DNA of 64,000 nt from a candidate division NC10 bacterium CSP1-5 (GCA_001443495.1 LDXR01000014.1:1-64000), one strand, 5' to 3'. Positions 39,058-47,579 are shown, counted from the stretch's first letter. The notes: a model not told the origin generated them from the letters alone. Made by a program: numbers and translations.

Positions 39058-40555
39058 TGGTTCCTCCGTTGTAGCCGTGCTCCCCCAGAACCTCGCGGGT
39101 CACCTCCCGGTCATCGAAGGGAATCTTTTTCTCACCGACGACCTGTGTCGTCTCGTGTCCCTTGCCGGCGATCAGGATGACATCGCCGGGCCGCGCCTCC
39201 CCCACCGCCGCCCTCACGGCGTCACGCCGATCCACGCAGCGCATCGTCCTCTCCGCCCCGCCCGACACGCTTCGGATCCCCGCCTCGATCTCCTCCAAGA
39301 TGGTCTCGGGTGATTCGCTCCTCGGGTTATCAGAGGTGAGGATGACCCGGTCGGCCCACCGCACGGCCGCCTCTCCCATCAGCGGGCGCTTCTTCCGGTC
39401 CCGGTCGCCGCCGCATCCGAAGAGGACGATCAGCCGACCCGCGGAGAGCTCCCGCAGAGACCGGAGGACCCACTCGAGGGCATCAGGGGTGTGGGCGTAA
39501 TCCACCACCACCTTGAAGGGCTGTCCGACCTCGACCGGTTCCAGCCGGCCGGGGATGCGGCGCACCGTGGGCAGACCCTCGAGGATCCGCTCGATGGGGA
39601 TCTTGAGCACTCCTGCCACACCCACCGCGGCCAGGAGGTTATAGAGATTGTGCCGACCAAGCAGCGGGGATCGCAGTCCGCCCGTCCCCCACGGGGTGCG
39701 GATGAAGGCACGGATCCCCTGCAGGTCATACGCAGGAGCCACCGCAGTCACATCTGCCTCAGCCGTCAGCCCGTACGTGACCACAGGGGCACGTGCCATC
39801 TCGCGGAGTCGCTTGCCCGCCGGGTCATCCAGGTTGATGACGGCCGTTCCGCCCTTCTCCCGGAGCATCGTGAAGAGCTGAGCCTTGGCGGCGAAATAGT
39901 CTTCCATCGTCCCGTGGAAGTCGAGGTGATCCTGGGTCAGGTTGGTGAAGACGGCGACGTCAAAGGCACACGCCGCCACCCGATGCAGCACCAGGGAGTG
40001 GGAAGAGACCTCCATCACGGCGGCGTCCGCCCCCTGACCACGCATCCACCGGAGCAGCGCCTGCAAATCCGAGGCCTCAGGGGTGGTCCGCTCTGCCTCG
40101 CGGCGGACCCCTCCGCACCGGTACTCGACCGTCCCGATAATCCCGGCCCGATGGCCGCCGGCCTGGAGCGCCGCCTCGACCAGATAGCTCACAGTCGTCT
40201 TGCCATTGGTTCCCGTGATCCCCGTGAGACACAGCTCACGTGAGGGTGCATCGTAAAAGCGCGCCGCCACGTGGGAGAGGGCGCGGCGCGTCTCCTCAAC
40301 CTGGACGATAGTCCCAGGCACCGGTGTCCCCCCGGCGCCTCGCACATCCCTCTCAACGAGGAAGGCACCCGCCCCCCGGCTGAGCGCCTCGGGGATGAAC
40401 CGATGGCCGTCATGTCGCGCTCCCCGGATGCACACAAAGAGGCTCTGGGGTCCTGTCCGCCGGGAGTCGTACTCGACCGAGGCGATCTCCTGGTCCAACG
40501 CCCCCTGCAGGAGCCGGTGGGGAAAGCCGTCAATTAAATCTCGGAGAGGCTTCAT
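39053..40555 (-). CDS. murE: UDP-MurNAc-tripeptide synthetase MurE (meso-DAP type)
   Basis: A 500-residue Mur ligase. The N-terminal domain has VEYDSRRTGPQSLFVCIRGARHDGH; then TGITGTNGKTTVSYLVE (P-loop), MEVSSHSLVLHRV, FTNLTQDHLDFHGTMEDYFAAK, and the C-terminal DYAHTPDALEWVLR. LTSDNPRSE contains DNPR, the motif selecting meso-diaminopimelate rather than lysine, in agreement with the dap genes in this window. The ATG follows GGGAGGCGTG; it overlaps the ftsI 3' end by 26 nt. Confidence 0.97.
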   Translation of the reverse strand: MKPLRDLIDGFPHRLLQGALDQEIASVEYDSRRTGPQSLFVCIRGARHDGHRFIPEALSRGAGAFLVERDVRGAGGTPVPGTIVQVEETRRALSHVAARFYDAPSRELCLTGITGTNGKTTVSYLVEAALQAGGHRAGIIGTVEYRCGGVRREAERTTPEASDLQALLRWMRGQGADAAVMEVSSHSLVLHRVAACAFDVAVFTNLTQDHLDFHGTMEDYFAAKAQLFTMLREKGGTAVINLDDPAGKRLREMARAPVVTYGLTAEADVTAVAPAYDLQGIRAFIRTPWGTGGLRSPLLGRHNLYNLLAAVGVAGVLKIPIERILEGLPTVRRIPGRLEPVEVGQPFKVVVDYAHTPDALEWVLRSLRELSAGRLIVLFGCGGDRDRKKRPLMGEAAVRWADRVILTSDNPRSESPETILEEIEAGIRSVSGGAERTMRCVDRRDAVRAAVGEARPGDVILIAGKGHETTQVVGEKKIPFDDREVTREVLGEHGYNGGTR

Positions 40556-42263
40556 CACGCCTCCCGGCGACTCGCTCGGGTGAGGTGGTAGGGGGGGACG
40601 CAAGATAGTTCAAGGTCTCCCGGGCGATCTCTCGAAAGACGGGGGCTGCAACGGTCCCCCCCCAGGCAATGCCCTGGGGCTCATCGACCAAGACGAGGAT
40701 GGCGAGCCTTGGGTCCTCGGCGGGGACGTAGCCGACGAAGAAGGCCACCACCTTCGTGGGCGAATAACGCCCGGTCTCATGATCGAGCTTTTGCGCGGTG
40801 CCGGTCTTGCCCGCGACTCGGTGGCCGGGAAGCGCCGCCCCCTGCCCGGTCCCCCGCTCGACGACCTCGGTGAGGATCGACGTGAGGGTCCTGGCGGTCT
40901 CAGGCGAGATGACGCGCCTGACCGCCAGGGGTTTGGTCTCCTCGACGCTCCCATCGGGATGGCGAACCGCCAGGAGCGCACGCGGCCGGATCAGGGACCC
41001 CCCGTTCGCCACGGCGCCCATGGCGCTGATCATCTGAAGCGCCGTCGCCGAGATCTCGTGACCGATGGAGAGGGCGCTCAGGGAGAGGTGTGACCAGTGC
41101 CGCGGCCGGCGGATGACCCCGTGGTTTTCACCGGGCAGATCCACGCCGGTCGGGACGCCGAAGCCGAAGCTCGTGATGTAGCTATAGAACCGCTCCTTGC
41201 CCACCTTCATCCCCACCTTGACGGCCCCCACGTTGCTGGAGAAGGCCATGACGTCCCGGAAGGTCATCCACCCGTGTTTCTCGTGGTCCCGGATCTTGAC
41301 CCCCCCGACCTCGATGGTCCCCTCTTCGCCGTAGAAGAGATCGTCGGGGCGCACCAGTCGCTCCTCGAGCGCCGCCGCGGCGAGGACGAGTTTGAAGGCC
41401 GATCCGGGCTCATAGGGATCGGTGAGGGCCCGATTCCGGCGAAAGGCGGGGGACGTACTCGCGTAGGCGCTGGGGTTATACGCGGGGCTGTTGGCGAGGG
41501 CCAGGATCTCTCCGGTCGCGGGATCCATCACAATGGCCGTCCCGGCCCTCGCCCCGGAGCGTCGCACCGCCGCGTCGAGTTCCCGCTCTGCTACATGCTG
41601 GATGACCTCATCAATCGTCAGGTAGAGATCGGCGCCCGGGTGAGTTTCCTTGGATTCCCGAAAGACGATCCTGCCCCTGGCGTCCACGCGACTCACGAAG
41701 GACCGCGGTCCGCCGGTCAGCAGACGCTCATATGCAAGCTCGAGCCCCTCCAATCCTCTGTTATCAACCCCCGCGAATCCGATGAGGTGTGCCGCGAGGT
41801 CCTTCTTAGGATAATACCGTTTCCCTTCAGGCACAAGGCCGACTCCCGGAAGGCTCAGCCTCGAAACGGCCTCCGCCTGTTCGGGATCCACCTGGCGTTG
41901 GATCCACACGAAGGGTTGATCACTGCGGAGCTTCGCCTGAATCTCACGGACGGGAAGCCTGAGGACCCGGGCCAGCCGCGTCGCGGTGGCGCTCGGGTCC
42001 TGCACCAGGCCCGGATGGGCAAAGACCGACGCGGCATCCAGGGTGATCACCAACATCCGCCCGCGGCGATCATAGATCGTCCCGCGCTTGGCAGCCACGG
42101 GGATGCGGCGTTCATACTGCCCTTCGGCTCGGGTACCGAGACGCTCGTGCCGGATGATCTGAATCACGTAGAGGCGAGCGCCGACGACGCCCAACAGGGC
42201 GGCGAGGAGGACGGCCAGGACGGCGATCCTGGCGCGGGGAGGGGTCCCGAAGGACGCGGTCAT
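40530..42263 (-). CDS. ftsI: Septal transpeptidase FtsI (PBP3, class B PBP)
   Basis: A 577-residue class B penicillin-binding protein. One N-terminal transmembrane helix (IAVLAVLLAALLGVVGARLYV), a pedestal dimerisation domain (YERRIPVAAKRGTIYDRRG...), and the transpeptidase domain with the nucleophile SAFK (YEPGSAFKLVLAAA), SSN (FSSNVGAVKVG) and KTGTAQK motifs, all intact. It cross-links septal peptidoglycan with FtsW. It follows ftsL directly (adjacent stop and start). Confidence 0.95.
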   Translation of the reverse strand: MTASFGTPPRARIAVLAVLLAALLGVVGARLYVIQIIRHERLGTRAEGQYERRIPVAAKRGTIYDRRGRMLVITLDAASVFAHPGLVQDPSATATRLARVLRLPVREIQAKLRSDQPFVWIQRQVDPEQAEAVSRLSLPGVGLVPEGKRYYPKKDLAAHLIGFAGVDNRGLEGLELAYERLLTGGPRSFVSRVDARGRIVFRESKETHPGADLYLTIDEVIQHVAERELDAAVRRSGARAGTAIVMDPATGEILALANSPAYNPSAYASTSPAFRRNRALTDPYEPGSAFKLVLAAAALEERLVRPDDLFYGEEGTIEVGGVKIRDHEKHGWMTFRDVMAFSSNVGAVKVGMKVGKERFYSYITSFGFGVPTGVDLPGENHGVIRRPRHWSHLSLSALSIGHEISATALQMISAMGAVANGGSLIRPRALLAVRHPDGSVEETKPLAVRRVISPETARTLTSILTEVVERGTGQGAALPGHRVAGKTGTAQKLDHETGRYSPTKVVAFFVGYVPAEDPRLAILVLVDEPQGIAWGGTVAAPVFREIARETLNYLASPPTTSPERVAGRRDEASPRFN

Positions 42264-42614
42264 CTACGGCTCCTCGAGCTGGATGATCTGCCCCGGACGG
42301 GGGTTGACCATGCCCAGCTCACGTCGGGCGAACTCTTCGACCCTCTTCAGGGAGCGGAGTCGGCTGAGCTCCATCCGGAGCGTCTTCCCTTCCTGGGTCA
42401 GGCTGGCCTGCGCGGCCCGGTGCCGCTCGATCTGGTAGCCAAGACGCACCACCTGGATGTGCTGCCACACGTAGAAGAGCAGACCGAGCAGCAGCACCCC
42501 GCACACGATGAGCTTCTGTTTGGACTCGGGTGACAGCCCCCGCTTCGCGCGCCGGGCCCGGACTCCGAAGGGGAGCTCCTGCTGGATCGATCCTGAGCGG
42601 ACCTCAGGGGCCAT
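42264..42614 (-). CDS. ftsL: FtsL-like divisome protein
   Basis: A 116-residue bitopic protein in the usual ftsL position between rsmH and ftsI. A basic cytoplasmic N-terminus is followed by a transmembrane helix (KLIVCGVLLLGLLFYVW) and a periplasmic coiled coil (YQIERHRAAQASLTQEGKTLRMELSRL, about 60-90), then RRELGMVNPRPGQIIQLEEP, typical of FtsL/DivIC. It overlaps the rsmH stop by 11 nt. Confidence 0.85.
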   Translation of the reverse strand: MAPEVRSGSIQQELPFGVRARRAKRGLSPESKQKLIVCGVLLLGLLFYVWQHIQVVRLGYQIERHRAAQASLTQEGKTLRMELSRLRSLKRVEEFARRELGMVNPRPGQIIQLEEP

Positions 42615-43524
42615 CCTGCTCCTCCCGCCGCTCGGCGGCCCGCAGCTTAGCGCTCCGAGCCCGAGGGTTCACGCCCGTCTCGCCAGCCGACGGCGTCACA
42701 GGACGCCGGGTGAGGATCCGGACACGGGGGACCGCGCCCGGCGCCGCCAGCCGACGGAATAGATGCTTTACCACCCGATCCTCCAGGGAGTGAAAGGCGA
42801 TCACACAGATCCGTCCCCCAATTTTGAGCAGGTCTATCGCCGCCTCAAGCGCCTCCTCCAGCCCCTCCAGCTCTTGATTGACGGCGATGCGGATCGCCTG
42901 AAAGGTGCGCGTCGCCGGATGGATCCGGCGGGGCCAGAGTCGCCGCGGGATGGCCCGGCTGATGACCGTGGCCAGCTCCTGCGTGGTCTCTAAGGATCCG
43001 TGATCGCGCGCGCGCGCGATTGCCCGGGCAATCTGACGGGCCCACCGCTCCTCGCCGTACTCTCGAATGATCCGCGCGAGGCGCTCCTCCGGAAGGGCGT
43101 GGAGGAGCGCCCGGGCCGTTAGCCCCCCACCGTGCCGGTCCATTCGCATATCCAGAGGCCCCTCCATGCTGAAGCTAAACCCCCGACCAGGATCGGCGAG
43201 CTGCAGCGACGAGACCCCCAGATCACAAAGGATCCCGTCGAATCGCCCCAGGTGGAGCGTGGACACCAGCACGGGCAGCTCCCGGAAATCCCCACGGATC
43301 AATCGCACCCGGTCGCCGAAACGCTCCAGTGCACCCCTGGCAACGGCAATCGCCTCGGGGTCCCGATCGACCCCGACTAGCCGAGATGGCGGTCCGGCCG
43401 CATCCAGGATCGCTGCGGCGTGGCCTCCACCCCCGACGGTGCAGTCCAAGTACAGCCCGTCCGGCCTCGGTCCGAGGGCGGCCACCACCTCCCGGACCAG
43501 GACCGGGATATGCCCAGTCGTCAC
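42604..43524 (-). CDS. rsmH: 16S rRNA m4C1402 methyltransferase RsmH (MraW)
   Basis: A 306-residue SAM-dependent methyltransferase. HIPVLVREVVAAL, DCTVGGGGHAAAIL (SAM loop), GVDRDPEAIAVA, FDGILCDLGVSSLQLADPGRGFSF, DMRMD, IRIAVNQELEGLEEAL and CVIAFHSLEDRVVKHLFR are all diagnostic. It methylates N4 of C1402 in 16S rRNA. GTG start overlapping the STAS gene stop (GTGA). Confidence 0.97.
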   Translation of the reverse strand: MTTGHIPVLVREVVAALGPRPDGLYLDCTVGGGGHAAAILDAAGPPSRLVGVDRDPEAIAVARGALERFGDRVRLIRGDFRELPVLVSTLHLGRFDGILCDLGVSSLQLADPGRGFSFSMEGPLDMRMDRHGGGLTARALLHALPEERLARIIREYGEERWARQIARAIARARDHGSLETTQELATVISRAIPRRLWPRRIHPATRTFQAIRIAVNQELEGLEEALEAAIDLLKIGGRICVIAFHSLEDRVVKHLFRRLAAPGAVPRVRILTRRPVTPSAGETGVNPRARSAKLRAAERREEQDGP

Positions 43525-43883
43525 CCCGCCATGGCGAGGCGCTTGAGTCGACAGGCCTGTCGGGCGCCGCGCTCCTCCCGGTAGTGCTCAAAAAATGGGA
43601 ACACCCCGGCGGACCGAAACGTCTCCTCGACTGCGGGAGGGAGCGCCAGCAGACTCACATCGCCATCAAAGCGCCGGAGCCGGCACAGGGTGCTGGTCAA
43701 GACCTCGAGACTCTTCTCGTTCACCGACCGCAGGCGGCGACAGTCCAGAATGACCTGCAGGTACCCCTCTGCCGCCACCTTGATGATGGCCTCGCGGAGC
43801 GCCATCATCCGCACGAGATCAATGGACCCTGCCAGCCGCAAGATCGCGATCCGTTCCGCTCTCTGTTTCTCCACTATGACCAT
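43521..43883 (-). CDS. STAS-domain protein (anti-sigma factor antagonist-like) within the dcw cluster
   Basis: A 120-residue single-domain STAS protein: strand IAILRLAGSIDL, helix MMALREAIIKVAAEGY, strand LQVILDCRRLRSV, then NEKSLEVLTSTLCRLRR. The SpoIIAA-type site D-S-S-G-L reads N-E-K-S-L here, so the usual phosphorylatable Ser is replaced by an acidic residue. It lies between mraZ and rsmH, a place where I know no STAS gene in the canonical dcw cluster. Coupled to rsmH by a GTGA overlap. It may act in a regulatory partner-switch, or be an independent structural adaptor. Confidence 0.8.
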   Translation of the reverse strand: MVIVEKQRAERIAILRLAGSIDLVRMMALREAIIKVAAEGYLQVILDCRRLRSVNEKSLEVLTSTLCRLRRFDGDVSLLALPPAVEETFRSAGVFPFFEHYREERGARQACRLKRLAMAG

Positions 43884-43896
43884 CTCTGCTCCATGG

Positions 43897-44340
43897 CTAG
43901 ATTCCCAACTGGGTCAACTTGGTGGCGATATCTTCGAAGGTAACCGGGGAGGTCGTCAGGAACTGCTCCCAACGCTCCCGATCCCAGATCTCGATCCGAT
44001 TCAGGGCCCCGACAATAATCACCTCCCGATTGAGACCGGCCTTCTCCCGGTGCTGGGGAGGGACCAGGATGCGTCCCTGTCCATCGACCGGACTCTCAGT
44101 CGCCCCCGAATAGAAGAGGCGAAGGAAGGCGCGGATGTCCTTTTCAAAGTTGCTCTGGTTTTGGATTCTTTCCTCAAACCGTGCCCAGACATCGAGCGGG
44201 TAGGCGGTGATACAGGTGTCAAAGTCGGTGAGGACGAGGATGTTCTGACCCCGCTTCTTCAGCGTCTGGCGGAATCTGGCCGGGATGCTCAGTCGGCCTT
44301 TATCGTCGATGGTGTGCGGGAATCGTCCGATGAATCTCAT
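43897..44340 (-). CDS. mraZ: Transcriptional regulator MraZ
   Basis: A 147-residue protein with two AbrB-like half domains: MRFIGRFPHTIDDKGRLSIPARFR and, from about residue 80, ATESPVDGQGRILVPPQHREKAGL, each with the DxKGR/DxQGR turn used for DNA contact. MraZ forms a ring and represses the dcw operon. TGGGA boxes and a strong promoter lie just upstream, so autoregulation is directly supported by the sequence. First gene of the dcw cluster. Confidence 0.97.
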   Translation of the reverse strand: MRFIGRFPHTIDDKGRLSIPARFRQTLKKRGQNILVLTDFDTCITAYPLDVWARFEERIQNQSNFEKDIRAFLRLFYSGATESPVDGQGRILVPPQHREKAGLNREVIIVGALNRIEIWDRERWEQFLTTSPVTFEDIATKLTQLGI

Positions 44341-44365
44341 GACCTTCCCAAATATGCACCTTTTA

Positions 44366-44390
44366 TACCATTCCTTCCCACATCATCCCA
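44366..44390 (-). promoter_or_regulatory. MraZ-binding boxes (TGGGN repeats)
   Basis: On the minus strand TGGGA-TGATG-TGGGA-AGGAA-TGGTA: three TGGNN units separated by 5 nt, the exact 10-bp periodic arrangement of MraZ sites. They lie between the predicted transcription start and the mraZ ATG. Confidence 0.8.
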
Positions 44391-44402
44391 CTTCGCGGCT
44401 GA

Positions 44403-44431
44403 AAAATATCGTTTTAGAATCCTCTTGTCAA
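44403..44431 (-). promoter_or_regulatory. dcw cluster promoter (P-mraZ)
   Basis: TTGACA (44426-44431), 17-bp spacer, TATTTT (44403-44408) on the minus strand. The -35, spacer and -10 are the same in design as the transporter promoter at 2785-2813. About 60 nt from TSS to the mraZ ATG, containing the MraZ boxes. Confidence 0.75.
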
Positions 44432-44571
44432 GAAAAATCAACAGGTTCCGATGATTTTATTTCTTCGTGGAACAACCCCTGTATGTTGGGTTGGAGAGGG
44501 ATAGGGACAGGCAGATCTAGGGCGAGGGCGGCGGAATGCCCGAGGAAAGGGGCCCGGACGCGGAGCACCCC

Positions 44572-44928
44572 TTACAGGGTTGCGGCAATCCGGTTCTGTT
44601 CGTCGAGGAGGACGATCCTGGGCTTGTGCTCTCCCGCCCGAGCCTCTTCGACCATGCCGTAGGCGGCGATGATCAAACGGTCGCCGGGATGCGCCAGCCG
44701 CGCCGCTGCCCCGTTGACGACGATCGTGCCGGAGCCGGCCTCTCCGGCGAGGGTGTAGGTCTCGAAGCGCGTCCCGGTGCTGACGTTATAGACCTGCACC
44801 TGCTGGTACGGGAGGACGTCGGCAGCGGCGAGGATCGTCTCATCAATGGTGATGCTCCCCTCGTACTGAAGATTCACCTCTCGTACCACGGCCCGATGAA
44901 TCTTGGATGCCAGCATGATCCGATGCAT
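44572..44928 (-). CDS. panD: Aspartate 1-decarboxylase PanD
   Basis: A 118-residue pyruvoyl enzyme making beta-alanine from aspartate for pantothenate. The self-cleavage site is G24-S25 (YEGSITID); K9 (ASKIHRA), Y58-like positions in GTRFETYTLAGEAGSG and NGAAARLAHPGDRLIIAAYG are conserved. ATG with GGAGAGG upstream is used; the frame extends six codons further. It follows panC directly and is the last gene of the panB-panC-panD run. Confidence 0.95.
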   Translation of the reverse strand: MHRIMLASKIHRAVVREVNLQYEGSITIDETILAAADVLPYQQVQVYNVSTGTRFETYTLAGEAGSGTIVVNGAAARLAHPGDRLIIAAYGMVEEARAGEHKPRIVLLDEQNRIAATL

Positions 44929-44946
44929 GGTCGCCTCTCCCTTCAC

Positions 44947-45795
44947 TCAATGAGTATCGATCATAAGGTTGTCGATGAGACGTGCCTTCGAAAAGCGGAC
45001 GGCGAGCAGCGCGACGGCTGGACCTTCCACCGTCTCCAGCGGCTCGAGGGAGCTGGGATGGCACACGGCGACATAATCAATCGTAGCGGTGGTCCCCTGG
45101 TGGATCATCCGCCGCATCCCCTCCGCCAGCCCTCGGGCATCCCGCTCACCCCGCCTAACCTGATCGGCGGCCCACCGGAGGGCCTGGTACAACACCGGGG
45201 CTTGCCGCCGCTCACCCGGTGTGAGATTGACGTTGCGAGAGGACATGGCAAGCCCATCCGGCTCCCGGACGGTGGGCAGCACGACTACCTCGATATCCAT
45301 ATCGAGATCCCGGGCCATGCGTGTGATGACGCACGCCTGCTGGTAGTCCTTCTGGCCAAAGTAGGCGCGGTGCGGTCTCACGATATGGAAAAGCTTCGCC
45401 ACGATCGTTGTGACTCCCCGGAAGTGCCCGGGGCGGTACGTACCTTCCCACCGGCGCGTGAGTCCCTCGACCTCGACGAACGTGGCGTACCCGTCCGGAT
45501 ACATGCTTTTCTGCTCCGGGACGAAGACGAGATCGGCCCCCTCGGCGGCCGCCTTGGCGAGATCCCCTTCGAGATCGACCGGATAACGCTCCAGATCCTC
45601 CTGCCGGTCAAACTGGGTCGGGTTGACAAAGATGCTCACCGCCAGGACGGGGTTGTTGCGGCGGGCGGTGCGCAAGAGGGAGAGGTGGCCTTCGTGCAGG
45701 TAGCCCATGGTGGGGACGAAGCCGATTGCCCTCCCCGCTGCACGAAGCGCGCTCACCCGCCTCTGCATCTGGGTTGCGTCGCCGAGCACCTCCAT
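44947..45795 (-). CDS. panC: Pantothenate synthetase PanC
   Basis: A 282-residue enzyme that condenses pantoate and beta-alanine with ATP. FVPTMGYLHEGHLSLL (HxGH-like nucleotide motif), SIFVNPTQFDRQEDLERYP, YRPGHFRGVTTIVAKLFHIV, FGQKDYQQ and MSSRNVNLTPGER (KMSKS-like) are diagnostic. Length is normal. 4 nt after panB, 18 nt before panD. Confidence 0.97.
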   Translation of the reverse strand: MEVLGDATQMQRRVSALRAAGRAIGFVPTMGYLHEGHLSLLRTARRNNPVLAVSIFVNPTQFDRQEDLERYPVDLEGDLAKAAAEGADLVFVPEQKSMYPDGYATFVEVEGLTRRWEGTYRPGHFRGVTTIVAKLFHIVRPHRAYFGQKDYQQACVITRMARDLDMDIEVVVLPTVREPDGLAMSSRNVNLTPGERRQAPVLYQALRWAADQVRRGERDARGLAEGMRRMIHQGTTATIDYVAVCHPSSLEPLETVEGPAVALLAVRFSKARLIDNLMIDTH

Positions 45796-45799
45796 CGCC

Positions 45800-46684
45800 T
45801 CAGCCCCGCCCGAGCGTCTTCACCTGCCGACGCCGCCGGTCGAGCTGCTCTTGCCACCGCCGGACCTCCCCGTCATCGAGGCGAAAGGCATGCTCGGGGC
45901 CGGGATACTCGCCGGCCTTGACCTCCTGGCGGTACCGGGTGAAGGCCGCCGCGATGGTCTCCTTCAGGTTCGCGTAGCGCTTGACGAACTTGGGGGTGAA
46001 GTCGTCGAAGAGCCCGAGGAGGTCGTTCGTCACCAGCACCTGGCCATCGCAAGAGGATCCCGCCCCGATGCCGATGGTCGGGATCCGGAGCTCTGTGGTG
46101 ATAACCTCCGCCACCTGCCAGGGGATGCCTTCGAGCACGAGGGCAAAGACCCCTGCCTCCTCGAGGAGCAGGGCATCCTCCCGCAAACGCTCAGCCGCCG
46201 CCGCGGTCCGGCCCTGAACCTTGAAACCCCCGAACTGATGGACCATCTGGGGGGTCAGCCCGAGGTGACCCATCACGGGGATGCCGACGGATGTGAGACG
46301 CCGCGTGAGGTCAGCTACCTCGCGCCCCCCCTCCAGCTTGACCGCCTGGGCGCCGGCCTCCTTCAGAAATCGACCGGCGTTCCTCACCCCGTCTTCCACG
46401 CTGGCCTGAAACGAGCCGAACGGCATGTCGGCTACGAGGAGGGCCCGCTTCACCCCTCGACTCACGGCGCGCACGTGATGCAGCATCTCCTCCATGGTGA
46501 CGGGCAGGGTGGTCTCATACCCGAGCCCCACCATGGCCAACGAGTCGCCCACCAGGATCACCTCGATCCCCGCCTCATCGAGGAGCCGAGCGATCGGGTA
46601 GTCGTAGGCTGTGAGCATGCTGATCCTTTCGCTGCGATCCTTCATCTCCCGCAAGGTGACCGTCGTTACCCGCGCTGTCGCCAC
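45800..46684 (-). CDS. panB: Ketopantoate hydroxymethyltransferase PanB
   Basis: A 294-residue TIM-barrel enzyme that forms ketopantoate from 2-oxoisovalerate and methylene-THF. ISMLTAYDYPIARLLDEAGIEVILVGDSLAMV, KLEGG, GIPVMGHLGLTPQ, and GIGAGSSCDGQVLVTNDLLGL contain the Mg-binding Asp and catalytic Glu regions. The longest frame starts with TTG at the edge of a GGTTCAT array; GTG with GGAGGAGG 7 nt upstream is preferred. Confidence 0.96.
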   Translation of the reverse strand: MATARVTTVTLREMKDRSERISMLTAYDYPIARLLDEAGIEVILVGDSLAMVGLGYETTLPVTMEEMLHHVRAVSRGVKRALLVADMPFGSFQASVEDGVRNAGRFLKEAGAQAVKLEGGREVADLTRRLTSVGIPVMGHLGLTPQMVHQFGGFKVQGRTAAAAERLREDALLLEEAGVFALVLEGIPWQVAEVITTELRIPTIGIGAGSSCDGQVLVTNDLLGLFDDFTPKFVKRYANLKETIAAAFTRYRQEVKAGEYPGPEHAFRLDDGEVRRWQEQLDRRRRQVKTLGRG

Positions 46685-46702
46685 GATCGATCCCTCCTCC
46701 CT

Positions 46703-46780
46703 CAAGGTTCATGGTTCATGGTTGATGGTTCATGGAAAAACCTGGGCTCTTAACGAACCCTGAACCATGAACCCGAACTA
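46703..46780. repeat. Heptamer inverted array (GGTTCAT) upstream of panB
   Basis: Left arm of four GGTTCAT/GGTTGAT units, right arm GAACCCTGAACCATGAACCC complementary to it. The array lies between panB and the terminator of the deoxynucleoside kinase gene, so it would be the panB leader. Confidence 0.7.
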
Positions 46781-46785
46781 TGAAC

Positions 46786-46816
46786 AAAAAAGACCTCCCG
46801 GACGTGCCGGGAGGCC
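46786..46816 (-). terminator. Rho-independent terminator after the deoxynucleoside kinase gene
   Basis: An 8-bp GC-rich stem (CCTCCCGG/CCGGGAGG, 5-nt loop) extended by flanking pairs and followed on the minus strand by TTTTTT. The clearest intrinsic terminator in the window. It separates lysA-...-dNK from panBCD. Confidence 0.88.
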
Positions 46817-46931
46817 TAGAGTGAGCGATGCCGCTCTCGCGTCCTGAGACCCTTCGCCACTCCCGACGGTTTCTGTTCAGGGTGGCATTTCCTGCCGTTC
46901 GAGCGGCCCTTCCCTGCCCGTCTCGGTCCGC
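46817..46931 (-). other. Possible structured RNA/3' UTR before the terminator
   Basis: Between the kinase stop and the terminator, the minus-strand sequence can form several stems: GGCA-GGAAA-UGCC, CCACCC with GGGAGUGG, and GCGA...UCGC. It is not one of the RNA families I can recognise by eye. It may be a structured 3' UTR or an sRNA ending at the terminator. Confidence 0.3.
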
Positions 46932-47579
46932 CTAGGATCCAAGCGGGACGTAATACCGCATTCCCCGCTTCATCGACTGCATCTGTCCTATGAGGTCGTC
47001 AAGGTCCCCCTTCCGTTTGACAAAGTCGATGTCCGTCGTGTTGACCACCAGCAGAGGCGTCTCCGTGTAATGGAAGAAAAAGTGCGTATACGCCTGAACC
47101 ACATCCTCCAGGTATGCGCGCGGGATGTCCCGTTCGTATGCCCGCCCTCTGACGGCGATCCTCTTATACAATACCTCCACGTCCGCCTGCAAGTAAATAA
47201 CGAAGTCGGGCTTGGGGATGCGGGCCTCCAAGAGGGCGTGCATCTTCTCGTAGAGGGCGAGCTCGTGATCATCCAGGGTGAGATAGGCGAAGATCCGGTC
47301 CCGCGCAAAGAGATGGTCACAGACCACCCGCTGCTTGAACAGATCGAATTGCAGGAGCTCCTGCTGCTGGCGGAAGCGGGTCAGCAGGAAATAGAGCTGG
47401 GTCTGAAAGGCGTGCCGCCGCATATCCTGATAGAAATCCTTCAGGAAGGGGTTCTCCTCGGCCGCCTCCAGAACCGCCCGCGCCTGCAGCCGTTGGGCCA
47501 GCAGTTCGGCGAGCGCCGTCTTGCCCACCCCGATCGGCCCCTCGACGGCCAGGTAGTGCGCCTCGAAGCCGGCGGTCAC
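46932..47579 (-). CDS. Deoxynucleoside kinase family protein
   Basis: A 215-residue P-loop kinase. YLAVEGPIGVGKTALAELLA is the Walker A, EENPFLKDFY and the lid/arginine-rich VRGRAYERDIPRAYLEDVVQAY, with VVCDHLFARDRIFAYLTLDD between; this pattern is that of deoxyadenosine/deoxyguanosine kinases (dNK/Dgk). It phosphorylates deoxynucleosides for salvage. GTG start overlapping the folK stop (GTGA). folK-dNK adjacency is common in several bacterial phyla. Confidence 0.85.
   Translation of the reverse strand: MTAGFEAHYLAVEGPIGVGKTALAELLAQRLQARAVLEAAEENPFLKDFYQDMRRHAFQTQLYFLLTRFRQQQELLQFDLFKQRVVCDHLFARDRIFAYLTLDDHELALYEKMHALLEARIPKPDFVIYLQADVEVLYKRIAVRGRAYERDIPRAYLEDVVQAYTHFFFHYTETPLLVVNTTDIDFVKRKGDLDDLIGQMQSMKRGMRYYVPLGS

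Noticed and set aside
41097-42533. Long plus-strand open frame opposite ftsI
   Set aside because: The minus strand encodes an intact FtsI with all penicillin-binding motifs. The plus-strand reading has no such structure.
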